Part shown: piece after piece, positions 1-10,187 of the stretch
Numbering within the stretch: the stretch's first letter is position 1
Layout of the letters: each line of letters starts with the position of its first letter
Origin: Cynocephalus volans
Lineage: Eukaryota > Chordata > Mammalia > Dermoptera > Cynocephalidae
DNA length: 64,000 bases
Assembly (NCBI RefSeq): GCF_027409185.1
Contig: NC_084469.1
Coordinates: forward strand, 78,217,918-78,281,917
Direction of reading: 5' to 3'
The notes under the pieces: model-generated
What the model saw: the letters and a program-made list of their open reading frames with translations, nothing else
What the model was told of the DNA's origin: nothing
Databases searched by the model: none
Made by a program: the position numbers and the translations under genes

Positions 1-130
1 ATTAATATAAATACTTTATATATTTTAACTGATTAATCCTCACAACAACCCCATGGAATATACTATTATTACCCTCATTTTGCAGACAAGGAAGCCGAGA
101 TCCAGAGTGTGGTTAAGTAGGAACCAAATA
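1..130 (-). mobile_element. MIR SINE fragment, antisense
   Basis: This stretch reads as the reverse complement of the MIR core: a 'taatcctcacaacaacccca' stretch, then 'ttattaccctcattttgcag' and the degraded 'acaaggaagccgag' segment. MIR is an ancient tRNA-derived SINE found in all mammals. The copy is cut by the window's left edge and is heavily diverged. Confidence 0.7.
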
Positions 131-312
131 ACTAATGCGCTCCTTTCAGTGTCTGTGTCTTTGGAGATAGTGGCTTTCATCAAAGACTCCAAAGACATAG
201 GAGATGAAGTATAGGATAGAAACTCAAGGTGAGGGGAGCTGGGTTTTTCAGAACATCTTTTTTTGCTAAGGGAAGAGATTTCTAAAGTCTGATGTGTGAA
301 CATTTTAAATGG

Positions 313-758
313 TGTATTGGTCTGTTTCTGTTGCTTATAACATAATTACCTGAAACAGGGTTATTTACAAAGAAAACTAAATTTATTGCTTACACTTTTG
401 AAGGCTGGGAAGTTCAAAGTCCAGGGAACACATCTGGCTGAGGGCCTTCTTTGTTGGTGGTTTTACAGCAATGCAGGGGTCTCACATGGCAGAAAATGTT
501 GGAGGGGGAGGGGGAGGGGGAGGGGGAGGGGGCAGGGGAAGGGGAGGGGGAAGGGGGGAGGGGAGGGGGAGGAGGAGAGAGAGGGAGGGAGGTCCTCATG
601 CGCTCTCCTTTTGAAGTCCTCAGAACCACACCCATGACCACCATTAAACCATCAACTTAATTACCTCTTCAAGGCCCCACCTTTCCAATTACCATAATAG
701 GATTTCCCACCCTTAATAGTTACAGTGGGGATCAAGTTCAGGGGGGACATTCAATCCA
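313..758 (-). mobile_element. MaLR (MST/MLT1-type) solo LTR, antisense
   Basis: The sequence begins with the reversed MaLR LTR end (a 'tgttgcttataacataatta' segment) and continues through 'aaggctgggaagttcaaagt', 'agaaccacacccatgacc' and 'accataataggatttcccac'. The same blocks recur in the LTRs at 4766-5222, 24717-25146, 55048-55473 and 57612-58036. MaLR elements are non-autonomous ERVL relatives that mostly persist as solo LTRs. No coding internal region is attached, and no clean 5-bp target duplication could be read. A G-rich expansion at 501-592 lies inside it. Confidence 0.75.
501..592 (+). repeat. (GGGGGA)n-type polypurine tract
   Basis: About 90 bases made almost only of G with single A or C interruptions, in hexamer-like register at first and then irregular. 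Many runs of four or more G lie close together, so it can form G-quadruplexes on the + strand. It probably grew from the purine-rich middle of the surrounding LTR. Short Gly/Glu/Arg-rich reading frames across it are a by-product of composition. Confidence 0.9.
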
Positions 759-1160
759 AGGTAAGTGATGAACAAGTTATGATTTTAGATGGTATGTGGA
801 CAGGGAATTTTATAACATTGAACTGAATGAAGAAAGTCCTTCCTTTTCCAGTTCCCTTTCAATCCTGATTATACTAAGGAGAAAGTCTCAGATGGATGTT
901 AGTCTTTAACACCTAACACCTGCAAAATCTTCCCTTTTACAGAGAAAGCAGACCTCAGACTCAGAGCCTTTGAAGGCAACAACATCTATCTGGAATTTTA
1001 AGTGCTTAGTTTTTATTGTATTTATGATAGGTGATATTCATTTTCCCTTTTTGATAGTGAAATAAAATTTTCTTTACAACACTGTTTATTTAGGCTAAAA
1101 AGAAAGTGCTGTAGGGAAAGTAAATATAAATGGTCAGGGCCTCTCAGATGTTCAGAATCT
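759..1160. other. unassigned non-coding sequence
   Basis: No recognisable gene, RNA or repeat. The stretch is AT-rich and has stop codons in all frames. Confidence 0.5.
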
Positions 1161-1164
1161 TGCT

Positions 1165-1757
1165 GAGCATTTGAGGTAAATATGCACGTGCGCCCAGGTA
1201 TTCCTTGGTTATTGCCTAATGTAATGGTACATGTGTGCCCAGGTGACCTGGGTTATGGACTTAAGTATGTAGGACGAGTGGCTCTGATGCATGGACCACC
1301 CCCATCCCCCAGGTACCCCCAGGGGGCCACGGGAGGCTGCTACTGCTGCTGGAGGCTGCTGCTGCAAGCTGTTGCTGCCAGGGCCCCTGGGATGCCCCGA
1401 AAGGCCACCACTGTTGCTGCTTCTGCTGCTACTGCTGAGGACTGAGCTAGTGTCGTCTGCCAATGGCTCCTGGGATCTTTCCCAATTACCTAGAATGTGG
1501 ACCTGCATGAGAGGGGTCCATGACCCAGCCTGGCATGTGAGGGGTCTGACCGAGTCTGTACAATGGGTTTGAAGGGTCTGTGAGCCCTAGTCCTGACAAT
1601 ACAAATGGAAAACTTAGTGTAACTAAAACAATGAAACATTTTGGCTTTAGTTATGAGCGGCCCTAACCATACAATTAGCGTACTATTGCCTCAGCCCCGA
1701 CAACTGGCATAGTCGTGTAGCTATTGCTGTAACCCTACAGGGCCTTTAATAAAAAAA
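1165..1757 (+). mobile_element. possible LTR-like element with CTG/GCT-rich core
   Basis: A compositionally distinct block of about 590 bp. A GC-rich centre (about 1290-1440) is full of imperfect ctg/gct triplets, flanked by repeated 'gtgcccaggt' and 'gaggggtc' phrases. It ends near an AATAAA (about 1748-1753). The size and a terminal poly(A) signal fit an LTR, but I do not recognise the family and see no paired copy. Open frames of 87-99 codons on both strands follow the triplet composition and show no protein motif. Confidence 0.3.
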
Positions 1758-2108
1758 TATTATGTAAATAATCACGGTGTTATGCAAAATACAGGCAGTA
1801 TCCCATTTAGGAAAAATTTTGGAAATATTGCATGAAAGCTAGAGTTTGGGAAATATCTGCATAGGAAATATCTACACTTTGAGTGTAGGCAAGTTACATC
1901 ATATGCTCCAGACCTCTCCAGCCTGCTAAGCATTGCCCTGGGATAGCATGAAAGTGTCTTTCCTTTCACCATTTTGTCTTCTCATTTTCACTTACTTCTT
2001 AGATAGTTTAAGAGATGCAGAAACGAATAAATAAGCTCCTGTTCTGAACACTGAAGGCCACATCAGATCAGTTCATAGAAATCTCAAAATTTTTTGTCCA
2101 AGACTATT
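1758..2108. other. unassigned AT-rich sequence
   Basis: No gene or recognisable repeat. It contains a short tandem echo, 'ggaaatattgc' and 'ggaaatatctgc', at about 1820-1870. Confidence 0.4.
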
Positions 2109-2611
2109 GTAGGCTGAAAAACAACCCTCAAAGGTACAAGGTCCAAATCTTTGGAACCTATAAATGTTAACTTATGTGGCAAAGACTTAGAAGATAAGAA
2201 TCATTTAAGGGTTTTAAGATACGGAGATTATCCTGGATCATCTGTGTAGCCACTAAATGCAACCATGAGTGTCCTTATAAGAGAGGCGGAGGGAAAGTTG
2301 ATACAGAGGGGAATAGGTGATGGGAAAATAGAGCCGAGAGATGTGAAGATGCTGGCCTTGAAGATGAGAGCAATGTGGCTATAAGCCAAGAAATGTGGGC
2401 AGTCACTAGAAGCTGGAAGAGGCGACAAATAGATGCTTCCTTAGAGCTTCCGGAGGGAGCACAGCTCTGCCAACACCTTGATTTCGGCCTGGTGATACTG
2501 ATTTCAGATTTGTAGCCTCCAGAACTGTGTGAGAGTAAATTTTTAAGCCACCAAGTTTGTGATAATCTGTTACCATAGGAAACTAATCTTGCTGCCATAG
2601 GAAACTAATGC
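2109..2611 (+). mobile_element. MaLR/ERVL-type solo LTR, sense
   Basis: In order it carries hallmark blocks of mammalian MaLR-type LTRs: a 'gtgtccttataagagag' segment, the 'gctggaagaggcgac' region, 'acaccttgatttcggcctgg' and the terminal 'cctccagaactgtgtgagag' followed by 'taagccaccaagtttgtg'. The end is duplicated: 'ccataggaaactaat' occurs twice in tandem at about 2573-2611. No internal retroviral region adjoins it. Confidence 0.7.
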
Positions 2612-2623
2612 CAAGATTAGTTT

Positions 2624-3190
2624 AATAAAGGCTAGAAAAAAGATACAGATAGGCCCAGAGATCAAATCCTAAAGGGCAGCTCCTGGCCACGGAGACTCTG
2701 AAGCTTGCTTATACATTGCTGATTCTCACAAATTAATTTTATCTTATTTTTTCATTTTTCTATTCTGCTATTCTGCTCAGTAAAATAAGTCAGTAAAATT
2801 GTTTTCTGAGACACCACTTTCTTCTGATTCTCCTTTGCTTGGGCCACTTGCCTTCACTGGGTTCCTCTTTTTCTGCTCCTTTAAACCTTGGTGCTTCTTC
2901 GGGTTCTGTTCTCAGGCCTCTTCTCACTCTTTGTACTTTTCTTGGGTGATCTGCCTCAACCGTCACCTCAATATACAAAGAGATCTTTACCTACAGCCCC
3001 TTCTGTTCTGCTCGCTGCCCGATCCTCCCGTTGGATGCTGCGTAGATACCTCAAATGTGTGATAAGTTTAAATGTAAACTTATCATCTCACTGATTCCTC
3101 CAATTCCCAAATGAAAAGTGTGTTTCTCTTCCTGGATTCCCTGTTTTGGAGAATGAAACCAGGATTTATCCAGTTGCCTGGGATCGATTT
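2624..3190. other. unassigned sequence
   Basis: No repeat family recognised. Overlapping short frames exist on both strands near 2790-3090 (60-90 codons), without domain features, splice context or a convincing start. I treat the stretch as non-coding. Confidence 0.4.
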
Positions 3191-3194
3191 TTTT

Positions 3195-3815
3195 TTTTTA
3201 ATTAAAAAATGTCTTTAAAAATTTGTAATCGTGGTAAAATAAACATAACATAAAATTTACCATTTTAACCATTTTAAAGTGTACAGTTCAGTGGTATTAG
3301 TACATTTATATTATGCAGCCATCACAACCATCCATCTCCAGAACTCTTTTTATCTTCCCAAACTGAAACTCTCTACCCATTAAACAAAAACTCCCAATAC
3401 ATCCTCCCCCAGTCCCTGGCAGCCACTGTTCCACTTTCTGTCTCTAGTAATTTGACTACTTTAGGCACCTCATATAAGTGGAATCATATAGTATTTGTCT
3501 TTTTGTGTTGGCTTATTTCACTTAGCATGATGTCTTCAAGGTTCATCCATGTTGTAACATGTGTCAGGATTTCCTCTTTTTTAAAAGGCTGATTAATACT
3601 CTGTTATATATATGTATATACCACATTTTATTTATCCATTCATCTGTTGATGGACATTTGGGTTGACTCCACCTTTTGGCTATTGTGAATAATGCTGCTA
3701 TGAACATGGGTGTACAGATATCTTTGGAGTCCCTGTTTTCACTTTTTCTGCGTAGATACTCAGAAGTGAAATTTCTGGATCATACGATAATTCTATATTT
3801 AATTTTTTGAGGGAT
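3195..3815 (-). mobile_element. old L1 3' end, antisense
   Basis: The text matches the reverse complement of the L1 ORF2 C-terminus and 3'UTR: 'cataaaatttaccatttt' at the 3' tip, then the 'ggaatcatatagtatttgtc' region, 'gttgatggacatttgggttg' and 'tggctattgtgaataatgct'. The same blocks recur at 9605-10187 and 47060-47700, so all three are the same old L1 clade. The copy is 5'-truncated and non-coding. Confidence 0.85.
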
Positions 3816-4765
3816 CATGGTGGGGTAAAAAGGCTTGGCCACTTTGGGCCACCATGGGATAATTCTGACTGGTCATACGTGCTATATATTGGCTGGGCTT
3901 TAATGAGCCTGTGTTGCAGTTCAGCTTCCCCTCTGTCCCATCCTACTTCCTCCCCCTCCCTTCCACAAAGGTGGATCCCTAATGAATACCCTGCATGTCA
4001 AACTCCATTTTAGCATCTGCTTCTGGAGAACCCAACCTGCAACAGCTGGTATGGGGAGTGGTCCAATAAAACAGGTAACAAGATAAGGCCTAGGACTTGG
4101 ATTGCTTGCCATCTGGCTGGCAATGAGGACTTTACACTGGTGTTTGGTGGAGCACAGCCAGCTTGTGGCACAAGGTATAGGTCCTGTTATTAAAACTCTT
4201 ACCAATAATGAATTGGGATGGAGTGGAAAGAAAGGAATTACCTAGTGCCACGCATCAGGTGTCTGAAAAGTAGGGGGAAATCAAGACTATGAAAACAATG
4301 GAGTTAAATGCCTATTGCTAAGTGCCAGGTGGATGCAATTATCATTGTGAATAGCAAGGTTGGAGTGGTGGTAAGGGGTGGAGTACAGGGATTGACCTCA
4401 GAGAATTAGGGAGGTGGTTAATCACACATGGTATCCCTAGAAACAAAATAGGTCTGCAGCGAACACGATCACTACTCAGCTGTACCATGAGAAGAAATCA
4501 TGAATGGATGACCAGAAGAAGGCTGAGGGCAGTGACCCCGATAGAAAAAATAATGATTTCTTGCCTCATTTCCAGATCTGAGCCGGCTTTTAGATTCAGA
4601 ACTTGGTCAGGTCTCCAAAAAGAAGGACGCTGCAGCACCATGGCAAGTATACATGGTAACGATTCTCCCAGCCCTTCTCCAAATGTGCCTACAGACACTA
4701 ACTAGGGTGACTGTACACTGGGAAAGGGGGAGCATCGGAACATTTTGAGAAATGTTGGACTTAGT

Positions 4766-5222
4766 GTTTGTATAAGTTCACTTCTGTTGCTTATAACAAA
4801 GTACCTGCAAGTGCATAATTTATAAGAAAACAAAATTATTTTTTATAGTTTGGAGGCTGGAAAGTCCACAGTGCAGGGGGTGCAGCTGGTGAGGGCCTTC
4901 TTCTTAGTGGGAACTCTCTGCAGAGTCTAGTGGTGACCAGGGTGTCACATGGTGAGAATGGGCTGAGCAAGAGAGAGCTGCCCTTCTCACTTGCTCTCCT
5001 TGTAAAGCCATCAGAACCACACCCATGACCCCCCATTAAACAATCAGCCTGTCACTCCATGAATGGTTCAATCCATCCAGTAGGGCAGGTCCTCACAATC
5101 GAATCACCTCTTTAAGAAACCACGTTTCAAATGACCATAATAGGATATCCCACCCTCTTAATACTGTTACGATGGGGATTATTTCCAACGCATGAATTTT
5201 TGGAGGATACATTTGACTGAAG
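4766..5222 (-). mobile_element. MaLR solo LTR inserted in the ERVL relic, antisense
   Basis: It shares the block order of the LTR at 313-758: a 'ctgttgcttataacaaagta' start, 'tttggaggctggaaagtcca', 'cagaaccacacccatgacc' and 'accataataggatatcccac'. It interrupts the ERVL-derived sequence on both sides, so it is the younger insertion. Confidence 0.75.
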
Positions 5223-5454
5223 GCACTGTTTGAGTGGACATTGTTACCCAGAGATCTATGGCATCATGTCGGTCCTCCTTTTAGTGTGGGGGCCGGATAA
5301 TAAATAGAGTCCACTGCATGTGAAGACCCACCTGGCATTTGGGCTGACGTATTTGCTAGTTGGGTCCTTAGTCTGTAGGGCGGAGCTATCATAACGGGGA
5401 AAGCCAAAAGGAAACTACTCCCCTTGTCCATTCCCCAGCCAAGATGGTAAATAA

Positions 5455-5690
5455 AATAGGTGACTATAGTTAACATTAATTTATTGTATGTTTTCAAATA
5501 GCTAGAAGAGGGGATTTCAAATGTTCCCAAGGCAAACAAATGATACATGTTTGAGGTGATAGATATGCTAATTCCTGATTTTATCATTACACACTGTATA
5601 CATGTGTCAAAATATCACTCTGTACCCCATAAATATGTACAATTATTACATGACAATTAAAAATATAAAAATATTTAAAAAAACTCAATA
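5455..5690 (+). mobile_element. L1 3'UTR fragment, sense, with TSD-like flanks
   Basis: About 240 bp ending in an A-rich tail. The blocks 'tagctagaagaggggatttc', 'gtttgaggtgatagatatgc' and 'accccataaatatgtacaat' are the 3' end of an L1MA/L1PB-type element. Flanks 'aataaaataggtga' (about 5448) and 'aataaaacaggata' (about 5687) look like a diverged target-site duplication. This dates the L1 tail after the ERVL provirus. Confidence 0.75.
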
Positions 5691-6089
5691 AAACAGGATA
5701 GGAGGATGGTAGAAATTAGTGTTATCCTTAAGGATCTAAAAGATACAGGTTGGTGATCTTATCATATCTCTGTTTAATTAGTCTGGCCTCTGTAGGCACA
5801 AGACGTATCCTGGAGGATGACAGTAGGCGACTGCAGACAACCATGTAGTCGTCCAGATTGCAGCCATCATGACAGATATATATCTTTGCTAGAGCCCTAT
5901 ATTATGGTCTGAGATATATAGTATGCAGCCATTGATCTGGTGAATGTGTTTTTTTCTATCTTAATCAGAAAATAGGATCAGAAATAGTTTGCATTCATAA
6001 GCAACAGGCAACTATATATATTTGTAGTTTTGCTGCTCTCTGTCACAATATAGCTTGAAGAGATCTTGACCATTTGAACATCCTACAGA

Positions 6090-6560
6090 ATATCATATTG
6101 ATCCACTACATTGATGATATTATGCTAACTGGGCTGAATGAGCAAGAAGTGGCTAGAGGATGCTGGAGGATATGTTCCTGAGCACAAGAGATGGAACCTG
6201 TGAAGATTCAGGGGCCTACCACATCAGTAAAGTTTTTAGGGGTCCAGGGGTCAGGGGAACGCCAGGATGATTCTGCCCAAGGTAAAAGACAAATTATTGC
6301 ATCTTTTGAATTATTACATCCTATCATGAGGGAGGAAGCCCAGTGCCTGGTAGACCTCTTTGGATTCTGGAGGAAGCTTATTCAGCACTGTGACCTATGT
6401 AACAGAATCACACAAGGCTGCCAGCTCTGAGTGGTGCACAGAACAGGAAAGGGCCTTGAAGCCAGTCCAGGCAGTGGTCCAAGCAGCCCTGCAACCTTGG
6501 AGGCCCCATCAGTGGTGGGAGAAATTGACACAGCAAAGTCTCATTGAACTATAAGCTATA
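6090..6560 (+). pseudogene. ERVL-like pol remnant (RT/RNase H)
   Basis: Frame-shifted remains of a retroviral polymerase. The sequence at 6112-6130 encodes the reverse-transcriptase Y-x-D-D-type catalytic stretch in the form 'IDDIMLTGLNEQEV'. Downstream, 'SVKFLGVQGSG' (about 6229-6260) and 'LFGFWRKL' (about 6357-6380) are typical of the RT thumb/connection of ERVL pol. Stop codons and frame changes cut it (for example at 6428), so no enzyme can be made. Recognition rests on short motifs only. Confidence 0.6.
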
Positions 6561-7314
6561 GCTGCTGCCTGCACACTTCATTCTCCTTGTGTTCAGAGAA
6601 TATGAGACAAGGAGAGAAGTCACCATCTTGGCAGGAGCAATTGACCCTGATATCAGGAGGAGGCAGGACTCCTTTGACACAAGGGGGCAAGGAAGAATAA
6701 GTGTGGAACTTAGGTGATGAACTTGGATGCCTCTTGGTGCTCTCTTGGTCAACTGTGATGCTAAGTGGACAAGTGCAGCAATCCTGGCCAGAGAAAGGCA
6801 TAGTGACCAGGAACTCAGATGCCACCAAGTGGGCCACTGAGAACAGCACAGGTTGCGAGTAATCTAGAATGGAGAGTGAAGAAGGAAGAGAATGAGTATT
6901 CGTTGCAGCTCCAAGACCAGCTTCAGGGGTAAGGTCCGTAGTTCATCTCACTAACCTTCCTCTTCTAAGTTTATGGCAGGGAGGCCCACTGGCATCCTAA
7001 AGGAGTGGCTCTTTGAACACTATTAAAGTGGACCCGAGCAGTGCAAAGTGTGGACTGTACTGAACACTGAGATTTGCCACCCAGATCCTCCTTTACAGAA
7101 GGACTTGCTTCCTCAGCCCCTGGGAGTGCTGTCAGCAGACAGCCTCTAACTTATGATCGGCTCCTTCAAGGTTTTCTTCAGCTGCAGAGAGCCACCTTGC
7201 CCTTTCCAGGGTGGCCCACATCTAATGACAGATCGTGACAGGAGTATAAGGCTTTCAGCCCCCTGCACCGTGTGACAACTGTAATGGACCATACACATTC
7301 CAGCGCTGCCCACG
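6561..7314 (+). other. probable distal ERVL internal sequence, decayed
   Basis: It lies between the pol remnant and the second LTR-like piece and so is probably the rest of the provirus. I read no intact frame or clear motif. Frames of 65-97 codons on the minus strand are chance. Confidence 0.35.
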
Positions 7315-7440
7315 GTGTTGGCTGAGCTTTGATGGGCCTGCACTGTGGTTTAACTTCTCTATCTGCCCAATCCTCCTTCTGACCTCTTCTTTCCACAGAC
7401 GTAGATCCTTGGGGTTTTCGGCAAGGTACACAAAACTCCT

Positions 7441-7740
7441 GGAAATCTCACAATTCCTGCTTTTTTTTTTTTTTTATGATGGGGAAATGTGGATTTCTAA
7501 GCCATGGAAAGACTAAACTATCCAGATAACCAATGCTCAAAGATTCCAGGGAAAAACACTGATAAGAAATTTCTCCTCAATGACTGAACCTTATTTCAGA
7601 CAAAATTTTGGGGATGAGGTCACCTGATCAGGACTGGTGTTCCAACTAGGTTTGTCCTCAGCAAAAACATGATACAGAAGCAATTTATTTTTAGTGCTTA
7701 ATAGCCAGTTTGATTCCACTTATCTACCTGTGAGCAGACA
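7441..7740. other. unassigned sequence with T-run
   Basis: It contains a poly-T run at about 7461-7475. No gene or family recognised. Confidence 0.4.
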
Positions 7741-7744
7741 GCTG

Positions 7745-7975
7745 GTGTAGGGGAAAGACCAGGCTTTGGAATCCGATGTGGATTCAAATTCTGGTTCTCC
7801 ATTTAGTAGCTGTGTGACTGGGACAGTTACTTTAATTTTTTTACTTCTGTTTCTTCATTTGTAAAATGGGCAAATAGAACCTTCCTTGAAGAGTTGTAGG
7901 AATTAGCGATAGTACATAAAGCCCCTACACTCTCTGGTATAAAATTAGCTCTCACTAAATGGTAATTAAAAACAA
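7745..7975 (+). mobile_element. MIR SINE, sense
   Basis: The order is that of MIR: 'tggattcaaattctggttct', 'tagtagctgtgtgactggga', 'tgtttcttcatttgtaaaat' and a degraded 3' end. It is near full length and heavily diverged. Confidence 0.8.
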
Positions 7976-8936
7976 TTATTTATTTTTCATATATACAGCC
8001 TATCCTTTCAGAAATAAAAGCAATTCAATAATGCTTTTCTATTACGATTTTAGGGATTTAATGTGTCAGTTCTTCCCAGGGAAATTGCATTTTTAACAAG
8101 GAGGAGCTACGATGCCTGAATACGGGAATGACATGCTGATGGTAGGTGTCTGTGGGGGGATAGGGGCACTTAGATTGACTCCTGTAAAGGAACGCGTTCT
8201 TCATGTCTGGGTGAGATTGGCTTCCCCGGCTTTCAATGAAGAGGAAAGATAAAACTTTCCACTTAAGGAGGACAGCCCCCCCGTCCCTCCCCACCACCCA
8301 TGTTGAGAAGAGTTTGCCTACATCTTGCTTTTTCAAGTGGGACAACTGAAATATCTTCTAGCTATTTGTTCCAGTAGTTCAATATATATTCTTGGTTATA
8401 TCAAATATTTGATATTTTAGGAAATCAGCTTTGTTAAATTAAAGTGGATAAGATGGCATTTTAAGGTCACCTTGGTATGATCAAACATGATGCTGACATT
8501 TACAATCCATTTCCATTGCTTCTCACATGTTTCCTTGTCAGTTAAATCCAGACTCTTCAAATTTAAAGGAGTTTCAAATCTAATAATGCAATTATAAATA
8601 TTGTACCTGAATCACTAACTGACTGCTGATTTCCATGCAAGTTACAAAATCTTCATGTGTCCTTTCCCGTCATTAAAAAAATTTAAAATGGTTTTATTAT
8701 AATGCTACCTGCATAAGGTAAACAAGTATAGATATTAAATATTTTATATACTCCTTACATTTACGGCTTTTACATAAAAAGTTTATGTTTATATAAAAAC
8801 CAAAATAAATTTGCACATAAAAAAAGAAACATACAAATGAAGACATGGAATAAAGACATTAATTTAAGATGATAGGAAGCACAGTTTTGCAGAAACCACA
8901 TTGTCACATATAAAATAAATCTAGATCACACTGCTA
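7976..8936. other. unassigned AT-rich sequence
   Basis: No gene or repeat family recognised. One 95-codon minus-strand frame (8058-8345) has no motif and I leave it out. Confidence 0.4.
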
Positions 8937-8954
8937 TGGTCCAGGTTTTTTTTT

Positions 8955-9090
8955 TTTTTTTTGTCTTTTTTGTGGCCGGCACTCAGCCAGTGAGTGCACT
9001 GGCCGGTCCTATATAGGATCTGAACCTGCGGCAGGAGCGTCGCTGCGCTCCCAGCGCCGCACTCTCCCGAGTGCGCCACGGGCTCGGCCC
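8955..9090 (-). mobile_element. tRNA-derived SINE, antisense, with perfect TSD
   Basis: A GC-rich 110-bp body follows a poly-T run. Read on the minus strand it starts 'gggccgagcccgtggcgcac'. An A-box-like stretch comes first, then a B-box ('ggttcagatcc', one base off consensus), then a 'ctatatagga' spacer. Perfect flanking duplications of 'tggtccaggttttttttt' (from 8937 and 9091-9108) show target-primed integration. The structure recalls the CYN SINE group of colugos, from memory only. Retained CpGs suggest it is fairly young. Confidence 0.8.
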
Positions 9091-9108
9091 TGGTCCAGGT
9101 TTTTTTTT

Positions 9109-9600
9109 CAGGTCAGAATTCATTCATTCTTTGGGCTAATTGATGACTCAGCTATCACACACACCTCCATTGTAACTACTGTAGAACATTCACCCTTAGT
9201 TTGCTAAGCCACCCTTTGACTTCATGTTGAAAACATCTTTTAAGAATGAAGTCTGCCCTTTACTAAACATAATGCCCAAAAGTTAATTTAGGCACAGAAG
9301 CTGTGTGGGGATAACTAGGTCAAAGGTGGATATCCAGGTGAAACAGAGGTAAAAAGCTTAAAATTTACAAATGCTTACAAAACAAAAAACATAGAGGTAT
9401 TTAAGGGCTGTGTATATGACCACAGTTCCTTTCAGAAGTCTATAGACCCTTACTTAAGGAATATTCATCTAGAGAATATAAATTAAACAAAATATAATAA
9501 TATAACTTGATAGGCTATGCAGTGAGAAAGATATGTGAGTGGTCACTGAGTAGGAAAGTAAAAATCTTCTGAGTAAACAGTTAGAAATGCTTTAAAAAAA
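9109..9600. other. unassigned sequence
   Basis: AT-rich, no gene and no clear repeat family. Confidence 0.4.
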
Positions 9601-10187
9601 TTAGTCACTAAATACTTTTTCATTGTGGCCAAATATGCATAAAATTTACCATTTTAACAATTTTAAGCATACAGTTCTGTGGCATTAAGTATGAGTACAT
9701 TCACGTTGTGCAACCGTCATCACCATTTGTCTCCAGAACATCTTCATCTTCCCAAAGTAAAATTCTGTCTCCATTAAACATTAAACTAACTCCCCAGTCC
9801 CATTTCCCCCAGCTTCCGGCAACCATCATTTTACTTTCTGTCTGTATGAATGTGACTACTCTAGGAACCTTATATAAGTGAAATCATACAATATTTGATC
9901 TTTTGTAACTGGCTTATTCCACTTAATATAATATCTTCAAGGTTTATGTTGTAGCATGTGTCAGGATTTTCTTTCTTTTAAGGCTTAATAATATTCCATT
10001 GTATGTATATATCATATTTTGTTTATCCACTAATCCTTGATGGATGCTTGGGTTGCTTTCATCTTTTGGCTATGGTGAATAACACTGCTATCAACATGGA
10101 TATATAAATATCTGTTTATAATGTTGTTTCACTTCTTTTGGATATACTCGTATATCCAGAAATGGGATTGCTGAATCATATGTTATA

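Larger units (their letters stand above)
3893..7440 (+). mobile_element. decayed ERVL-like provirus with LTR remnants
   Basis: Two related LTR-like pieces bracket about 3.4 kb. The first (about 3893-4044) ends in a segment 'gcttctggagaacccaacct', typical of ERVL/MLT2-type LTR ends. It is followed by what may be a primer-binding region. The second (about 7315-7415) repeats the same block ('gctttgatgggcctgcactg' against 'gctttaatgagcctgtgttg'). Internal pieces at 4480-4710, 5260-5445, 5700-5920 and 6090-6560 align by eye with the relic at 39540-40720. The 6090-6440 piece reads, with stops, as the RT/RNase H part of a retroviral pol. A MaLR LTR (4766-5222) and an L1 tail (5455-5690) were inserted later. 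There is no intact gene. Confidence 0.6.

Noticed and set aside
386-660. Gly/Arg- or Pro/Ser-rich frames
   Set aside because: Produced by the G-rich repeat on both strands; no start context or conservation signal.
1312-1330. Second CTCF site ('ccccagggggccac')
   Set aside because: About three mismatches to the 14-mer consensus; composition-driven in a GC-rich block.
1182-1572. Coding exon in triplet-rich block
   Set aside because: Frames open on both strands because of CTG-type repeats; no domain, no splice pattern.
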